This document shows, piece after piece, positions 17,681 to 26,114 of a stretch of 64,000 bases of DNA. The stretch's first letter is position 1. Each line of letters starts with the position of its first letter. Below the pieces are notes generated by a model, which saw only the letters and a list, made by a program, of their open reading frames with translations, searched no databases and had not been told where the DNA came from. The stretch is from Lachnospiraceae bacterium MD308 (lineage in GTDB: Bacteria > Bacillota > Clostridia > Lachnospirales > Lachnospiraceae), in contig KE159797.1 of the NCBI GenBank assembly GCA_000403475.2, forward strand, positions 62,001-126,000, in the 5' to 3' direction. The position numbers and the translations under genes are program-made.

Positions 17681-18342
17681 TTATATCCCATCCCCCATAC
17701 TGTTTCAATATATTCATGCTGCGTATATTGATTGATTTTTTTACGGATTCTGCGGATCAGTTCTGTCACCGCTCGACTATCGCCTTCTGCGTCATATCCA
17801 CTAATCTTTTCATAAATACGTTCTTTATCAAACACAATTTCAGGGTTCATAGACAGAAATTCAATAATGTTATATTCTGATTTTGTAAAATCTATCGCTT
17901 GTCCTTTAATTCGCACATTCTTACAAGTATAATCAATAATCAAATCTCCATAAAATCGCTGTTCTGTTTTCCTGTGTAAACGTTCCTCACGTTTCAAGTG
18001 GGCAATAATTCGGGCGTCTAATTCTTTCAAACTAAATGGTTTTAAAACATAATCATCACCGCCGGACAGCAATCCCATAACTCGATCCTGTTCCTCTACC
18101 TTTGCCGTCAAAAAAATAATCGGGCATGAAACCGTATCTCTGATTTTTCTGCACACTTCAATTCCATCCATTCCCGGCATATTTACATCCAATAAAATAA
18201 TATCGGGATTTGCACTTATCTTTTCCATTGCTTCTATGCCATTTTCTGCAATAATCACTGTATAATTTTTCAATGTAAAGTATTGATTCAGCATTTTTAG
18301 CAATTCTCTATCATCATCAACCATTAAAATTTTATAGTTCAT
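17668..18342 (-). CDS. OmpR-family response regulator
   Basis: Receiver domain with MVDDDRELLKML, phospho-Asp in ILLDVNMPGMDGIEVC, IFLTAK and the Lys in DDYVLKPFSLKEL. A winged-helix DNA-binding domain follows (FTKSEYNIIEFLSMN; RAVTELIRRIRKKI; IETVWGMGYKW). The ATG at 18342 (MNYKILMVDDDR) has GAGGTGG upstream; the GTG nine bases earlier overlaps that site. First gene of the regulator-kinase-transporter group. An AT-rich promoter zone lies at 18352-18420. Confidence 0.93.
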   Translation of the reverse strand: MNYKILMVDDDRELLKMLNQYFTLKNYTVIIAENGIEAMEKISANPDIILLDVNMPGMDGIEVCRKIRDTVSCPIIFLTAKVEEQDRVMGLLSGGDDYVLKPFSLKELDARIIAHLKREERLHRKTEQRFYGDLIIDYTCKNVRIKGQAIDFTKSEYNIIEFLSMNPEIVFDKERIYEKISGYDAEGDSRAVTELIRRIRKKINQYTQHEYIETVWGMGYKWTK

Positions 18343-18473
18343 AAATTCCACCTCTGACTCTAATGTTATCTTTTCCTTATAGTATAGCTTATAAAAAACA
18401 ACAAATAAACAACAATTCCTAAAAGGCGATAGCCTTTCTAAACTGCCGCCTTTTCTCCTTCATTTTATTTCCA

Positions 18474-18851
18474 TTATTGATAAATCATCTCCTTATCCAC
18501 AATCTCCCTCGCACATGCTTGTATATTATTCATTCTCCCAATCCACTCTAAGGTATCATCTACCTTTAACTGTTCCGTAATCCCCTGTGCCTGTTTCATC
18601 TGCTCTACAATCCTTTCAAACCGTTCCTGAGCCTGTTCTTTTATATCCGCCAAATAATCATTCAACCTTCCACTTGTAAGCAGATTCAAATATACACCCT
18701 TGTGATACTCTTTCAGATAATGTAAATGTCTTTGTCCCCATACGCCGATAAATCTCTGCTCTTCCTCCTCCGGCAAGGTAAGACAGGGGATAAGATAATC
18801 CCCATGTCTGATATAAGTGCCACCTATTTCTTCAAATATCGTTTTCTTCAT
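18474..18851 (-). CDS. TnpV-family transposon-encoded protein
   Basis: A 125-residue protein beginning MKKTIFEEIGGTYIRHGDYL followed by LPEEEEQRFIGVWGQRHLHYLKE, the signature of TnpV proteins first named in Tn4451-type clostridial elements. It carries a long amphipathic helix (YLADIKEQAQERFERIVEQM). The start at 18851 has AAAGGTGG upstream. It lies directly downstream of the relaxase gene with a 17-bp gap. Its function is unknown in the family; its place beside the relaxase suggests a role in mobilization. Confidence 0.85.
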   Translation of the reverse strand: MKKTIFEEIGGTYIRHGDYLIPCLTLPEEEEQRFIGVWGQRHLHYLKEYHKGVYLNLLTSGRLNDYLADIKEQAQERFERIVEQMKQAQGITEQLKVDDTLEWIGRMNNIQACAREIVDKEMIYQ

Positions 18852-18868
18852 AATCGTTTCCACCTTTC

Positions 18869-20299
18869 TTATCGTTCTCTATCCATAGATTTTTTCTTGA
18901 CTGATCGTTTTGGTTGCTGTCTGCCTTCCTGCTGATAACGATGCAGCTTTTCCAGTACGCTCTCTTTTTTCGGCTGTTCTAACGGATTCTCTTTCTTCTG
19001 TTCCGTCTGATTTTTCCATGCCCTTACTTCTTCATTGTATTCTATAATCAGTTCTTCTGCCTTGTTATAAACCTTCTGAAAGGCTTGCACATTTGGATAG
19101 CCTTCACGTTTCACTATCTGTTCCAAACTCTTATGCAGACGCTTTTCCAAATCCTCTAACAGTTCAATTCGCCCTTCCAGAGATTTTCGCTCTTTGCCTT
19201 TAAATAGTCCTCGTAACTCTGACCGTTGCTTTTTCAAAGAAGAAATATCCTGCTGTGTGCGTTTTATCTCTATTGACTGTCTCTGCAATTCATACATGAG
19301 CTTCTGCATATCTTTCCATTCCTGCAAATCAATCTTTGGTACAGGTTTCGGCGGTAGTTTAAATTTGAAAATTACTTCCTGCAAAAAGTCTTTTGCACCT
19401 CGGATAATCTGACGGAACATATCCGGCAGCCAACCGTGTGTCCTGATGGATTGTAACGTTTTATCTGTGATTTTTTCCTGCTTGATTTTCAAAATATCTT
19501 TTTCTGGAACGCCCTCAACTAATGCCACATCAACTGTCCGATTCCATTCCTGCCTTGCCGCATTGTCTGCCTTTATCTCTTCTGCTTTCGGATTGTTCTT
19601 TCCGATTTTCTTGGTCGCCAGATATACGCCACCCTGTTGGAATACGGATAATTTTTCTGATTCCTCTTTTACATATCGGTTGATTGTATCGGTAAACAGT
19701 TCCTTGACTTCCTTGGTAAAAGCTTTGTTCTTAAACCATTCATCCTTTTTCGTGAAGATATGGCTTTCATAAACTTCCCCTTTGGGGATAATACTGCATC
19801 CCGCCCGAAGATTGCCCTGCTCGTCTAAAACCTCTTTCTTTGTGCGTCTATGCTTTCCCTGCTCATCATAAAACATATTTCGGGTAGCAATCTTTACTTC
19901 GGGTTGTTCCAACATTTTCCGTTCACTGAATACCAGATGGATATGATAATTCGTCTTTGCCTTGTTGTGATGAAGGGCAGCACTGCACTCCACACCGTAT
20001 CTTTTATGAAAAGTCTCTGTAAAAAGTCTTACCACATCATCGGCCCTATACTGAACAAAACTTTCGGGAAGTGCTATGATAAACTCACGCCCCTCGATAC
20101 ATTTCCCTGCTGATCCGCTCACCTTAAACTCCAACTGATTTTCTCTTGCAAGATTTTTCCAAAACTCCGATGTTGCTCCTTCTGTCTGGTAGGTCGCATA
20201 GAGATATTCCTGCCGTTTCGGATTGGAGATATAATCAATCCTTCCTGCCACATCGGACAGCTTGCTTTGTCTGATAAATGAATGTCTGCCTATAAGCAT
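18869..20299 (-). CDS. MobA/MobL-family relaxase
   Basis: A 476-residue mobilization nuclease that nicks oriT and leads the strand to a recipient. It begins MLIGRHSFIRQSKLSDVAGR. The N-terminal relaxase domain has the metal-binding His motif KTNYHIHLVFSERKM near residue 120. The C-terminal half is long and charged (ELQRQSIEIKRTQQDISSLK). No coupling protein or secretion system is encoded in the element, so transfer would depend on a helper conjugative element. The upstream 260-bp gap (20300-20557) carries the expected oriT-like hairpins. Confidence 0.9.
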   Translation of the reverse strand: MLIGRHSFIRQSKLSDVAGRIDYISNPKRQEYLYATYQTEGATSEFWKNLARENQLEFKVSGSAGKCIEGREFIIALPESFVQYRADDVVRLFTETFHKRYGVECSAALHHNKAKTNYHIHLVFSERKMLEQPEVKIATRNMFYDEQGKHRRTKKEVLDEQGNLRAGCSIIPKGEVYESHIFTKKDEWFKNKAFTKEVKELFTDTINRYVKEESEKLSVFQQGGVYLATKKIGKNNPKAEEIKADNAARQEWNRTVDVALVEGVPEKDILKIKQEKITDKTLQSIRTHGWLPDMFRQIIRGAKDFLQEVIFKFKLPPKPVPKIDLQEWKDMQKLMYELQRQSIEIKRTQQDISSLKKQRSELRGLFKGKERKSLEGRIELLEDLEKRLHKSLEQIVKREGYPNVQAFQKVYNKAEELIIEYNEEVRAWKNQTEQKKENPLEQPKKESVLEKLHRYQQEGRQQPKRSVKKKSMDRER

Positions 20300-20557
20300 C
20301 CTCCTTCCCCAGCTCTCGCCGACTTTATTGTGAGTAGGTGCATAGGCACCTGTTTACGAACCTATCCGCCTGTCGGCGGTTTGGTCTACGCTCCGCTTCG
20401 GTCCGTGCTAAACAAGTGCCACTGGCACTTAGCACCCCGGCAGGGCGAAATATACAGAGCATAAAACTTTAGTTTTGTGCGATGGGTGTATTTCACTCTC
20501 AATCGCCGAGGGCTGTTTTTGTATTACATAATCTGATGATTACTCAGACTTGCGATT
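20300..20557. other. Candidate oriT region of IME1
   Basis: This gene-free stretch directly upstream of the relaxase start holds three compact hairpins: AGGTGC/GCACCT with a 4-base loop (20336-20351), CCGCC/GGCGG (20366-20379), and AAGTGCC/GGCACTT with a 3-base loop (20414-20430). They are followed by a G+C-rich segment and then GGGCGAAATATACAGAGC. Hairpins next to a relaxase gene are the usual oriT layout. The nick site itself is not identified. Confidence 0.5.
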
Positions 20558-20806
20558 TCATTTATGGGCGTATCCGCCCTTTTTCTCTGCCCGTATCCGG
20601 GCTGTTTTTTCTATGACTGACAGCAGATGATCTACGGTACTTTCTTCCCATCCGGCAAGCCACATCAAAGTTCTTTCCTCTGCTTTTGTCAGTTCTACGC
20701 CTGCCAGTACCTTGTTCATTTTCTGTATCTGTCTGCCCTCCATCTCATAAAAGAAATCATTCACATTTCTACTTTCTCTTTCCGGCTGCTTTAACATCTG
20801 TAACAC
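20558..20806 (-). CDS. Small conserved-looking element protein, unknown
   Basis: An 82-residue protein beginning MLQMLKQPERESRNVNDFFY with a mid-region AGVELTKAEERTLMWLAGWE and a basic end. It shows no membrane segment. It sits between the oriT-like region and the primase genes. Its size and position resemble accessory mobilization or transcription-control proteins of IMEs, but I cannot assign a function. Confidence 0.6.
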   Translation of the reverse strand: MLQMLKQPERESRNVNDFFYEMEGRQIQKMNKVLAGVELTKAEERTLMWLAGWEESTVDHLLSVIEKTARIRAEKKGGYAHK

Positions 20807-20966
20807 TCCCTTCTGCTAAAAAATAAAATAATTTCAAAAATCACACGTATAAGCGTATAAACGTATCTTCCATACTTTTCAGAAACCTGTAATCCCTTGA
20901 TTTTCCTAAAGATATACGCTTATACGCTTCTTTGGAAAATTCTTTTTTATCTGTATCTCATCTGTA

Positions 20967-22343
20967 TCAGCGGTAGCTATCTATGCGTATCTGTGTATGG
21001 ATTCCCTGAAATCCTCTGGCATTTTTTCCATTGTCTGAGGGAATATTCGTAGAATAATGAATCTGATATTTCTTTTCATTTTCTTTTAAGTACCCCGAAA
21101 AACTTTTTGCACTCATAGGCTTTTCCGTATTGTCCTCACACCAGCGGCAGTATGCTTGATAAAGATTTTTAGAAGTCGCTGTTGTATTTTCTTCCAGCCG
21201 GATATACCCGGATGACTGCATAAAAGCGATAATGTTATTCCCAGATTCCATAGCTTCGTGCAAATTTTTCTTCGCACGTTCGCTGATGGTAAATCGGTAA
21301 TTATTTTTCAATAATCGTTTCAATCCCTCCAGACACCAGAGGAAAATATCCTCTGCTTCTCTTTGCAGTTTCTCAATCAGATAGGGATCATCTACTCTAT
21401 CCGGCGGCACATCTTTGACCGTAAGGATAATCTGTCTGCGATAAAATCCATAGGAACGGTCATGTAAGGCACTCAGACTTCCATTTCCAAAGCAGAAAAA
21501 TCTGACATATAAATTCCCCTGTACGCTCTGCTTTGACTTCCTTTCCAAATCCATCTTGTCCTCCAGCGTGACAATGGTTTTAATATAGTTGGTGTCTTTC
21601 AAGGCTTCCAGTTTCATATCATCATCCACCATCAAAAGTCGGTATTCCAAATCTGCCCTTGCAAAACGGTTATGCTCTACCTTTTGAATATTGCTTACAT
21701 TCATATTCGTTCCGAGAATTTTTCTCATGACCAAACCAATACGGGATTTTCCCTCCCCGCCTTTTCCTAAGATAATCAATAACTTCTGTGCCTTATTGGA
21801 TGGAATTAAACAATATCCCATATATTCCTGCAAGGTAGGAATATCATCTTCCTCCAGCAGTTCTGAAAGGAATTTCATCCACCGTTCCGGCTTTGTTTCT
21901 TTCATTTCATAATTTACAGGCAAGCGGTTCAGGCAAAACTCCTTATTTTCTGTAAAATCTCCATTTAAAAAATAAGTTCCATTATTCACATGGATGCGAT
22001 CCATTTGCACCGGAAGTTCCTCTGAATAGGCTTCCAGTTTTAGAACCTCCAAAAGCTGTTTTACTTTCTTGGAAATTCCTTTCGTAAGAACCGGTTTTAC
22101 CATTCTATAAATTTCTTTTTCTACTTCGCTGTCTGGCAACATTCCATCATAACTGAAAAAGATACCGTTGATACACTTCAATGGCATTCTTTGCAGGAAA
22201 TTTTCACAAAATGCTACTTCATCAATCTGCCCATCCTCAAACCATTCCTGAGAGTACGGCTTAGAGTTCATTTCCCTCTGATCCAATGCTTTTTCCAGTC
22301 TATTCCTTGTTGTTTCGTCTATATTCTTCCATTCGTTCTTCAA
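20967..22343 (-). CDS. P4/D5-type primase-helicase
   Basis: A 458-residue protein of the phage/plasmid primase C-terminal helicase family. It has Walker A LGKGGEGKSRIGLVMRKIL near residue 190, Walker B LLMVDDDMKLEALK, and a following sensor-like FCFGNGSL segment in the superfamily-3 helicase core. A C-terminal winged-helix part follows (ATSKNLYQAYCRWCEDN). It overlaps the CHC2-type protein gene by 44 bp, so the primase and helicase functions are split into two coupled genes. It probably replicates the excised circular form. Confidence 0.85.
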   Translation of the reverse strand: MKNEWKNIDETTRNRLEKALDQREMNSKPYSQEWFEDGQIDEVAFCENFLQRMPLKCINGIFFSYDGMLPDSEVEKEIYRMVKPVLTKGISKKVKQLLEVLKLEAYSEELPVQMDRIHVNNGTYFLNGDFTENKEFCLNRLPVNYEMKETKPERWMKFLSELLEEDDIPTLQEYMGYCLIPSNKAQKLLIILGKGGEGKSRIGLVMRKILGTNMNVSNIQKVEHNRFARADLEYRLLMVDDDMKLEALKDTNYIKTIVTLEDKMDLERKSKQSVQGNLYVRFFCFGNGSLSALHDRSYGFYRRQIILTVKDVPPDRVDDPYLIEKLQREAEDIFLWCLEGLKRLLKNNYRFTISERAKKNLHEAMESGNNIIAFMQSSGYIRLEENTTATSKNLYQAYCRWCEDNTEKPMSAKSFSGYLKENEKKYQIHYSTNIPSDNGKNARGFQGIHTQIRIDSYR

Positions 22344-22914
22344 TTCTTTTCACATCCTTCCCACTATCTAGTAAAAATTCAATTCTGTCCTGTAACTCTC
22401 CAAACACCAGTAAATCCAGATGGTAATTTATCTTTTCTTTCTGCTGACAGGCTTCTATAAATTCTGCTTTCCATTTTTCGTCTGGCATTTTAGGTGCATG
22501 GCTCACTTTCCATTCTTCCAGCAGATGAAGATAATCCGATAAAATGCGGATACTTTCCCGTTCCCATTCTTCAAATTTCTTTTCGGTCTGGTACAACGTT
22601 CTTTTCGGTTTTTCTTTCTTCTTACTGGTATTCCTTTTCTTTGAACTATCCATAAAAATCGGTATCCGAAAATCTTCTGCCAGTTTCTTTGCTGCTTCCA
22701 ATGGTACAATATGAAAGAAATCTGCCACAAACGTGATCACATCCCCTTTCGCACCACAGGCAAAACAGCAAAAGCCTTTGTCTACTTTCATGCTGGGATG
22801 CCTGTCATCATGAAAGGGGCAACAGACCATCCCATTTTTATTTACTTTTAATCCGTACTGTTCGGCAGCCTGCCTTGCAGTTACGTTTTCTTTTACTGTC
22901 TGAAAGATATTCAT
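22300..22914 (-). CDS. CHC2 zinc-finger primase-like protein
   Basis: A 204-residue protein whose N-terminus has the DnaG-type CHC2 zinc finger: MVCCPFHDDRHPSMKV followed by GFCCFACGAKGDVITFVADF. The catalytic Toprim domain of DnaG is absent. After the finger the chain is Lys/Glu-rich and helical. It starts 4 bp inside the end of the small HTH gene and runs into the helicase gene, so the three are translationally coupled. Likely role: DNA recognition during element replication. Confidence 0.88.
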   Translation of the reverse strand: MNIFQTVKENVTARQAAEQYGLKVNKNGMVCCPFHDDRHPSMKVDKGFCCFACGAKGDVITFVADFFHIVPLEAAKKLAEDFRIPIFMDSSKKRNTSKKKEKPKRTLYQTEKKFEEWERESIRILSDYLHLLEEWKVSHAPKMPDEKWKAEFIEACQQKEKINYHLDLLVFGELQDRIEFLLDSGKDVKRIEERMEEYRRNNKE

Positions 22915-23105
22915 TCCATTTTCATCTCACAGCCATAATATTTTTTCTGGAAATATCTAACCGGAACTTTCCCCTTGATGATGTTATATCCGGCATTTTC
23001 CAGTTCTTCATTCATTACCCGCACAATTTCATAGGCTTTGCTTCTCCCAACCCCGAGAATCTCCATAATGTCATTTGCGGTAATATAAGATACATTAATC
23101 TGCAT
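22911..23105 (-). CDS. Small helix-turn-helix protein, excisionase-like
   Basis: 64 residues beginning MQINVSYITANDIMEILGVG, continuing SKAYEIVRVMNEELENAGY and VPVRYFQKKYYGCEM. The helix-turn-helix with a winged basic end is typical of small IME proteins annotated as excisionase-like or DNA-binding. It is the first gene of the replication operon and is transcribed away from the XRE gene. It could be the directionality factor for the integrase at 23951, but its position in the replication operon also fits a transcriptional role. Confidence 0.75.
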   Translation of the reverse strand: MQINVSYITANDIMEILGVGRSKAYEIVRVMNEELENAGYNIIKGKVPVRYFQKKYYGCEMKME

Positions 23106-23197
23106 ACAATCTCCTCCTTTTTCTGCTTTCTATCTATCCAAAGTGCTATTACAGTACGCCTTTTTTTCATATTTGTTATTCAATACGTTTTTAATAT

Positions 23198-23280
23198 GCA
23201 CTTTTAATTCGCATTTATATCATACGTTACTTTTTCGTATTTGTCAACATATACTTTCAATAATACGCACTTGCAATTCG
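23198..23280. promoter_or_regulatory. Divergent operator region with repeated 14-mer
   Basis: GCACTTTTAATTCG (23198-23211) and GCACTTGCAATTCG (23267-23280) lie 69 bp apart in the gap between the replication operon and the XRE gene. Several CGTATT/AATACG words are interspersed. Such repeats are likely sites for the neighbouring XRE regulator. Binding is inferred. Confidence 0.45.
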
Positions 23281-23319
23281 TTTTATTTCGTGTTATATTA
23301 TCCGTGAGGTGAATAAAAC

Positions 23320-23904
23320 ATGAACAAAATGGAAGTTTCAACAATAGGAGAACGAATTAAAACACTCCGAAAAAAAAGAGGGTATAACCAGAAAGATTTA
23401 GCAAACCTTCTTGGAAAATCTCTCCGTACCATCCAAAAATATGAAAGTGGGGAAATTGAAGTGTCAATCGCAATGGTCAATGAATTGGCTAAAGTGCTCG
23501 ATACTACTTCTACCTATCTTCTCGGACATCAGACAGGGGATTTCAAATTTGACTGTCTCTCTGATGTTATGGAATGTTTGTTTCAACTGGAAAAAATCAG
23601 CGGACTGCACTTTTCCATAGAAACCAAAAGACCGCCCCACCATGATGGCTGGCAATGTTCCATTACTTTTGACGGAAAAGACAAATCTGCCGAACAGAAT
23701 GCAGATATGTGCCTGTTCCTCGAAGAATGGGAAAACAACAGGGAATCTTTCCAGCAGTATTGCATGGCTAAAGATGCCTATGAAGATTGGAAAGATAAAA
23801 CTCTTGCCTACTATGCTTCACAGGGTGTAGAGATGAAAGAACCGGAAAATCTCGATACTGAAGAACGGTTAAAAAGAAGGAATGCTCTTTTTTCTGGCAA
23901 ATAG
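23320..23904 (+). CDS. XRE-family regulator of IME1
   Basis: A 194-residue protein. The N-terminal Cro/CI helix-turn-helix reads GERIKTLRKKRGYNQKDLAN, then LLGKSLRTIQKYESGEIEVS. The C-terminal 120 residues form an unknown domain (FSIETKRPPHHDGWQCSITF; WENNRESFQQYCMAKDAYED). GAGGTG precedes the ATG. It stands directly upstream of the integrase gene, 46 bp away, and divergent from the replication genes, the standard place for the element's master repressor. Confidence 0.9.
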   Translation: MNKMEVSTIGERIKTLRKKRGYNQKDLANLLGKSLRTIQKYESGEIEVSIAMVNELAKVLDTTSTYLLGHQTGDFKFDCLSDVMECLFQLEKISGLHFSIETKRPPHHDGWQCSITFDGKDKSAEQNADMCLFLEEWENNRESFQQYCMAKDAYEDWKDKTLAYYASQGVEMKEPENLDTEERLKRRNALFSGK

Positions 23905-23950
23905 ACCTACATAAGATGAGTTGAAAACTCTTATGAAAGGAATGATGTAA

Positions 23951-25069
23951 TTGTCAGTAACAAAAGATACAACAGGGAAATGGATGTCACAGGTACGTGT
24001 CAAAGACTATACAGGAAAGACCATCCATAAGAAAAAACGTGGTTTTGCCACAAAAAAAGAGGCTCTGGAGTGGGAAAGAGACTTTCTCAACAAAGCCAAT
24101 GCAGATATGGGTATGCTGTTTCGGGATTTTGTAGATCTTTATTTTGAGGATATGGGACATCGTCTAAAAGAATCCACCATTATCAGTAAGCGTTATATGG
24201 TAGATAAGAAAATCCTTCCGGTATTCGGAAAAATCCCGATCAATGAGATTACTCCAAAGGATATCCGTAAATGGCAGAACGGATTGACTGCATATCGTGA
24301 TAAGAACGGAAAGCCTTATGCTCAGACCTACCTTAGAGCAATCAATAATCAGATTACCGCTATGTTCAATTATGCAGTGAAATATTATGATTTACGGGAA
24401 AATCCATGCACCAAAGCTGGCAGCATGGGAAAAAGCAATGCAGAAGAAATGCAGTTCTGGACAAAGGCAGAATTTGAACAGTTTATTACAGCCGTAAAGG
24501 ATAAGCCAGCTTCTTATACAGCCTTCATGACCATGTACTATACTGGAATGCGGGTAGGCGAACTGTGTGCTTTAACGCCGGCTGATGTAGACTTGAAAAA
24601 TAATACCATCGCCATCAGCAAAACCTTCCAGAGAATCAATGGTAAAGATGTTGTCTGGGCACCTAAAACACCGAAAAGTAACCGGGTTATCACGATACCA
24701 CAAACACTTGCTGATTGTTTGAAAACCTATATGGATAAGTGTTATGAGATTCAGCCTAACGACAGGCTTTTCCCTTACACCAAACATTTCCTGAACCATG
24801 AAATGCTCAGAGGATGTAAAAAATCCGGTGTAAAGAAAATTCGTGTGCATGATCTCCGTCACTCCCATGCCAGCCTTTTGATTGAGATGGGATGCCAGCC
24901 ACTTCTGATTGCTGACCGTTTAGGGCATGAAAAAATACAGACAACCTTAAATACTTACAGTCATCTGTATCCAAACAAACAAGCCGAAGTCGCACAACAG
25001 CTTGAAAACCTTATCAACGGAACAACAGTCCCAAATAGTAGCCAACTGGCAGATGTAGCCAATTTGTAG
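23951..25069 (+). CDS. int: Tyrosine site-specific integrase
   Basis: A 372-residue Tn916-like recombinase that integrates and excises IME1. It starts at a TTG (SVTKDTTGKWMSQVRVKDY) with GAAAGGAATG upstream. The arm-binding N-terminal domain is followed by a SAM-like core-binding domain. Catalytic residues are visible: Arg in YYTGMRVGELCALTP, His-x-x-Arg in VHDLRHSHASLLIE, His in LGHEKIQTTLNTYSH and the nucleophilic Tyr in that same TYSHLYP segment. The 3' end of the gene overlaps arm-type repeats, and the element's right end follows within 70 bp. Confidence 0.95.
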   Translation: MSVTKDTTGKWMSQVRVKDYTGKTIHKKKRGFATKKEALEWERDFLNKANADMGMLFRDFVDLYFEDMGHRLKESTIISKRYMVDKKILPVFGKIPINEITPKDIRKWQNGLTAYRDKNGKPYAQTYLRAINNQITAMFNYAVKYYDLRENPCTKAGSMGKSNAEEMQFWTKAEFEQFITAVKDKPASYTAFMTMYYTGMRVGELCALTPADVDLKNNTIAISKTFQRINGKDVVWAPKTPKSNRVITIPQTLADCLKTYMDKCYEIQPNDRLFPYTKHFLNHEMLRGCKKSGVKKIRVHDLRHSHASLLIEMGCQPLLIADRLGHEKIQTTLNTYSHLYPNKQAEVAQQLENLINGTTVPNSSQLADVANL

Positions 25070-25073
25070 CCAA
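25037..25073. repeat. Integrase arm-type repeats, right end of IME1
   Basis: Three GTAGCCAA words start at about 25038, 25055 and 25066, in part within the integrase coding end. They match the two at the left end of the element. Confidence 0.6.
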
Positions 25074-25085
25074 CAAAAAGAAAAA

Positions 25086-25122
25086 TCTCTGGAAAGCCTT
25101 ATAAATTAAGACTTTCCAGAGA
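25086..25122. terminator. Hairpin at the right end of IME1
   Basis: A perfect 11-bp stem (TCTCTGGAAAG pairing with CTTTCCAGAGA) with a 15-base loop. A T-rich tract follows it on the minus strand, so it best fits termination of transcription entering from the chromosome. It may also stop integrase transcripts. Confidence 0.65.
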
Positions 25123-25141
25123 TGTAGCAACTATTCAAATT

Positions 25142-25309
25142 ATCAATAAGTCCTGTTTAGTACATAGAGCTAAAATCAGGGAAATACATAAAAAAGAACA
25201 TCTGGCATATCTAGAAGGAGGATACCAACTTGATGTAGCCTACCGCGAAATGAAAAATCTCTGCAATATAGTAGAAAACAAAGAGTTATATGGACTTGTG
25301 ACTAACTAA
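25142..25309 (+). pseudogene. AgrA-like LytTR response regulator, 3' part
   Basis: The frame IINKSCLVHRAKIREIHKKE, continuing LAYLEGGYQLDVAYREMKN to a stop at 25307-25309, is the missing C-terminal end of the LytTR domain begun at 10629. The NKSCLVHRAKI segment matches the conserved (H/N)(R/K)SYLVN(L)xxI region of AgrA-type proteins. There is no start codon or ribosome site, as expected for a severed 3' fragment. It runs directly toward the AgrC-like kinase gene, 18 bp downstream. Confidence 0.8.
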
Positions 25310-25327
25310 AAGAAAAGGGGGCAAAAT

Positions 25328-26074
25328 ATGAATGCACTATATTTTCTATTTTCAGCAGTAATTGTTGTAATATCTGCAGCCATGCTTTTAACCGAAAGAC
25401 TAAGGTTATGGAAATATTTATTAATGATGGCTTACATATTTTTCATCTCCTATACAGCCAGTATATGGGGACAGATAATGGGTGTCCCTGCTATCGCCGG
25501 AATATCTTTTCTCGTAATGATCTTGTCAAAAGAATATAAAGTTGAAAATGCGTGCTTTGCCTGCATAGGATATTTGATAAATGTAACAATAAATAATCTT
25601 CTTTGCCTTGCAGTGGTAGAGATACTAAAAATTCCGTTAGTGGAGTTCGAGCAAACTTACTGGTTCCCTTTCTGTCTCTTTTATACTTTTCTCTTACTGC
25701 TGGCAGCAAAATTATTGCGGTATATCATATATGATAAGATAAACCTAATCGGATATATTAATAATATCCAAAAGCCTGTCCGATATGGATTATTTGCAAA
25801 TATGCTTCTTTATGGAATTATATTTTTCGTTAATGTTGCCTCAGGGCAAAAGGCCGGCTATCGTGCAGCAGTTCTTCGTCTTAATTGTATATTGTTTCTC
25901 ATCTGTATGATAGTCAGCGGTTTCCTGATTGTAATCACTGTATCCAGCATGAAATCCATAGAGCAAAAAAAAGCAGAAGAACGGCAACGTGAAATTACAG
26001 AAAATTACATAAAAACTATGGAGCAAATAACCGAAGAACTCCGGGCATTTAAACATGACTATAAAAATATACTA
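25328..26074 (+). pseudogene. AgrC-like sensor kinase, 5' part (split by IS630)
   Basis: About 250 residues. Six to seven hydrophobic spans form the sensor (YFLFSAVIVVISAAMLL, YLLMMAYIFFISYTAS, and others), followed by a coiled linker (EQKKAEERQREITENYI) and the start of the GHKL kinase with the phospho-His motif AFKHDYKNIL. An IS630-type element then interrupts it at a TA. AAAAGGGGGC precedes the ATG. No agrB or agrD gene is visible nearby. Confidence 0.85.
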
Positions 26075-26114
26075 GTGTACTGACCTGTTGATATTTAGCA
26101 TTACTACCGCCTCA

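Larger units (their letters stand above)
11250..25135. mobile_element. IME1: 13.9-kb integrative mobilizable element inside the agrA-like gene
   Basis: The ends are defined by the two halves of the response regulator gene, with ATTCA-like sequence shared at 11240-11247 and 25131-25138; exact ends are uncertain by about 15 bp. No long target duplication is present, as for Tn916-type integrases that leave short coupling sequences. Contents are a tyrosine integrase at the right end, a XRE regulator, a small HTH protein, primase genes, a MobL relaxase, TnpV, ABC transporter plus two-component genes, and an unknown three-gene operon. No conjugation (type IV secretion) genes are present, so it is mobilizable rather than self-transmissible. 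Confidence 0.85.
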
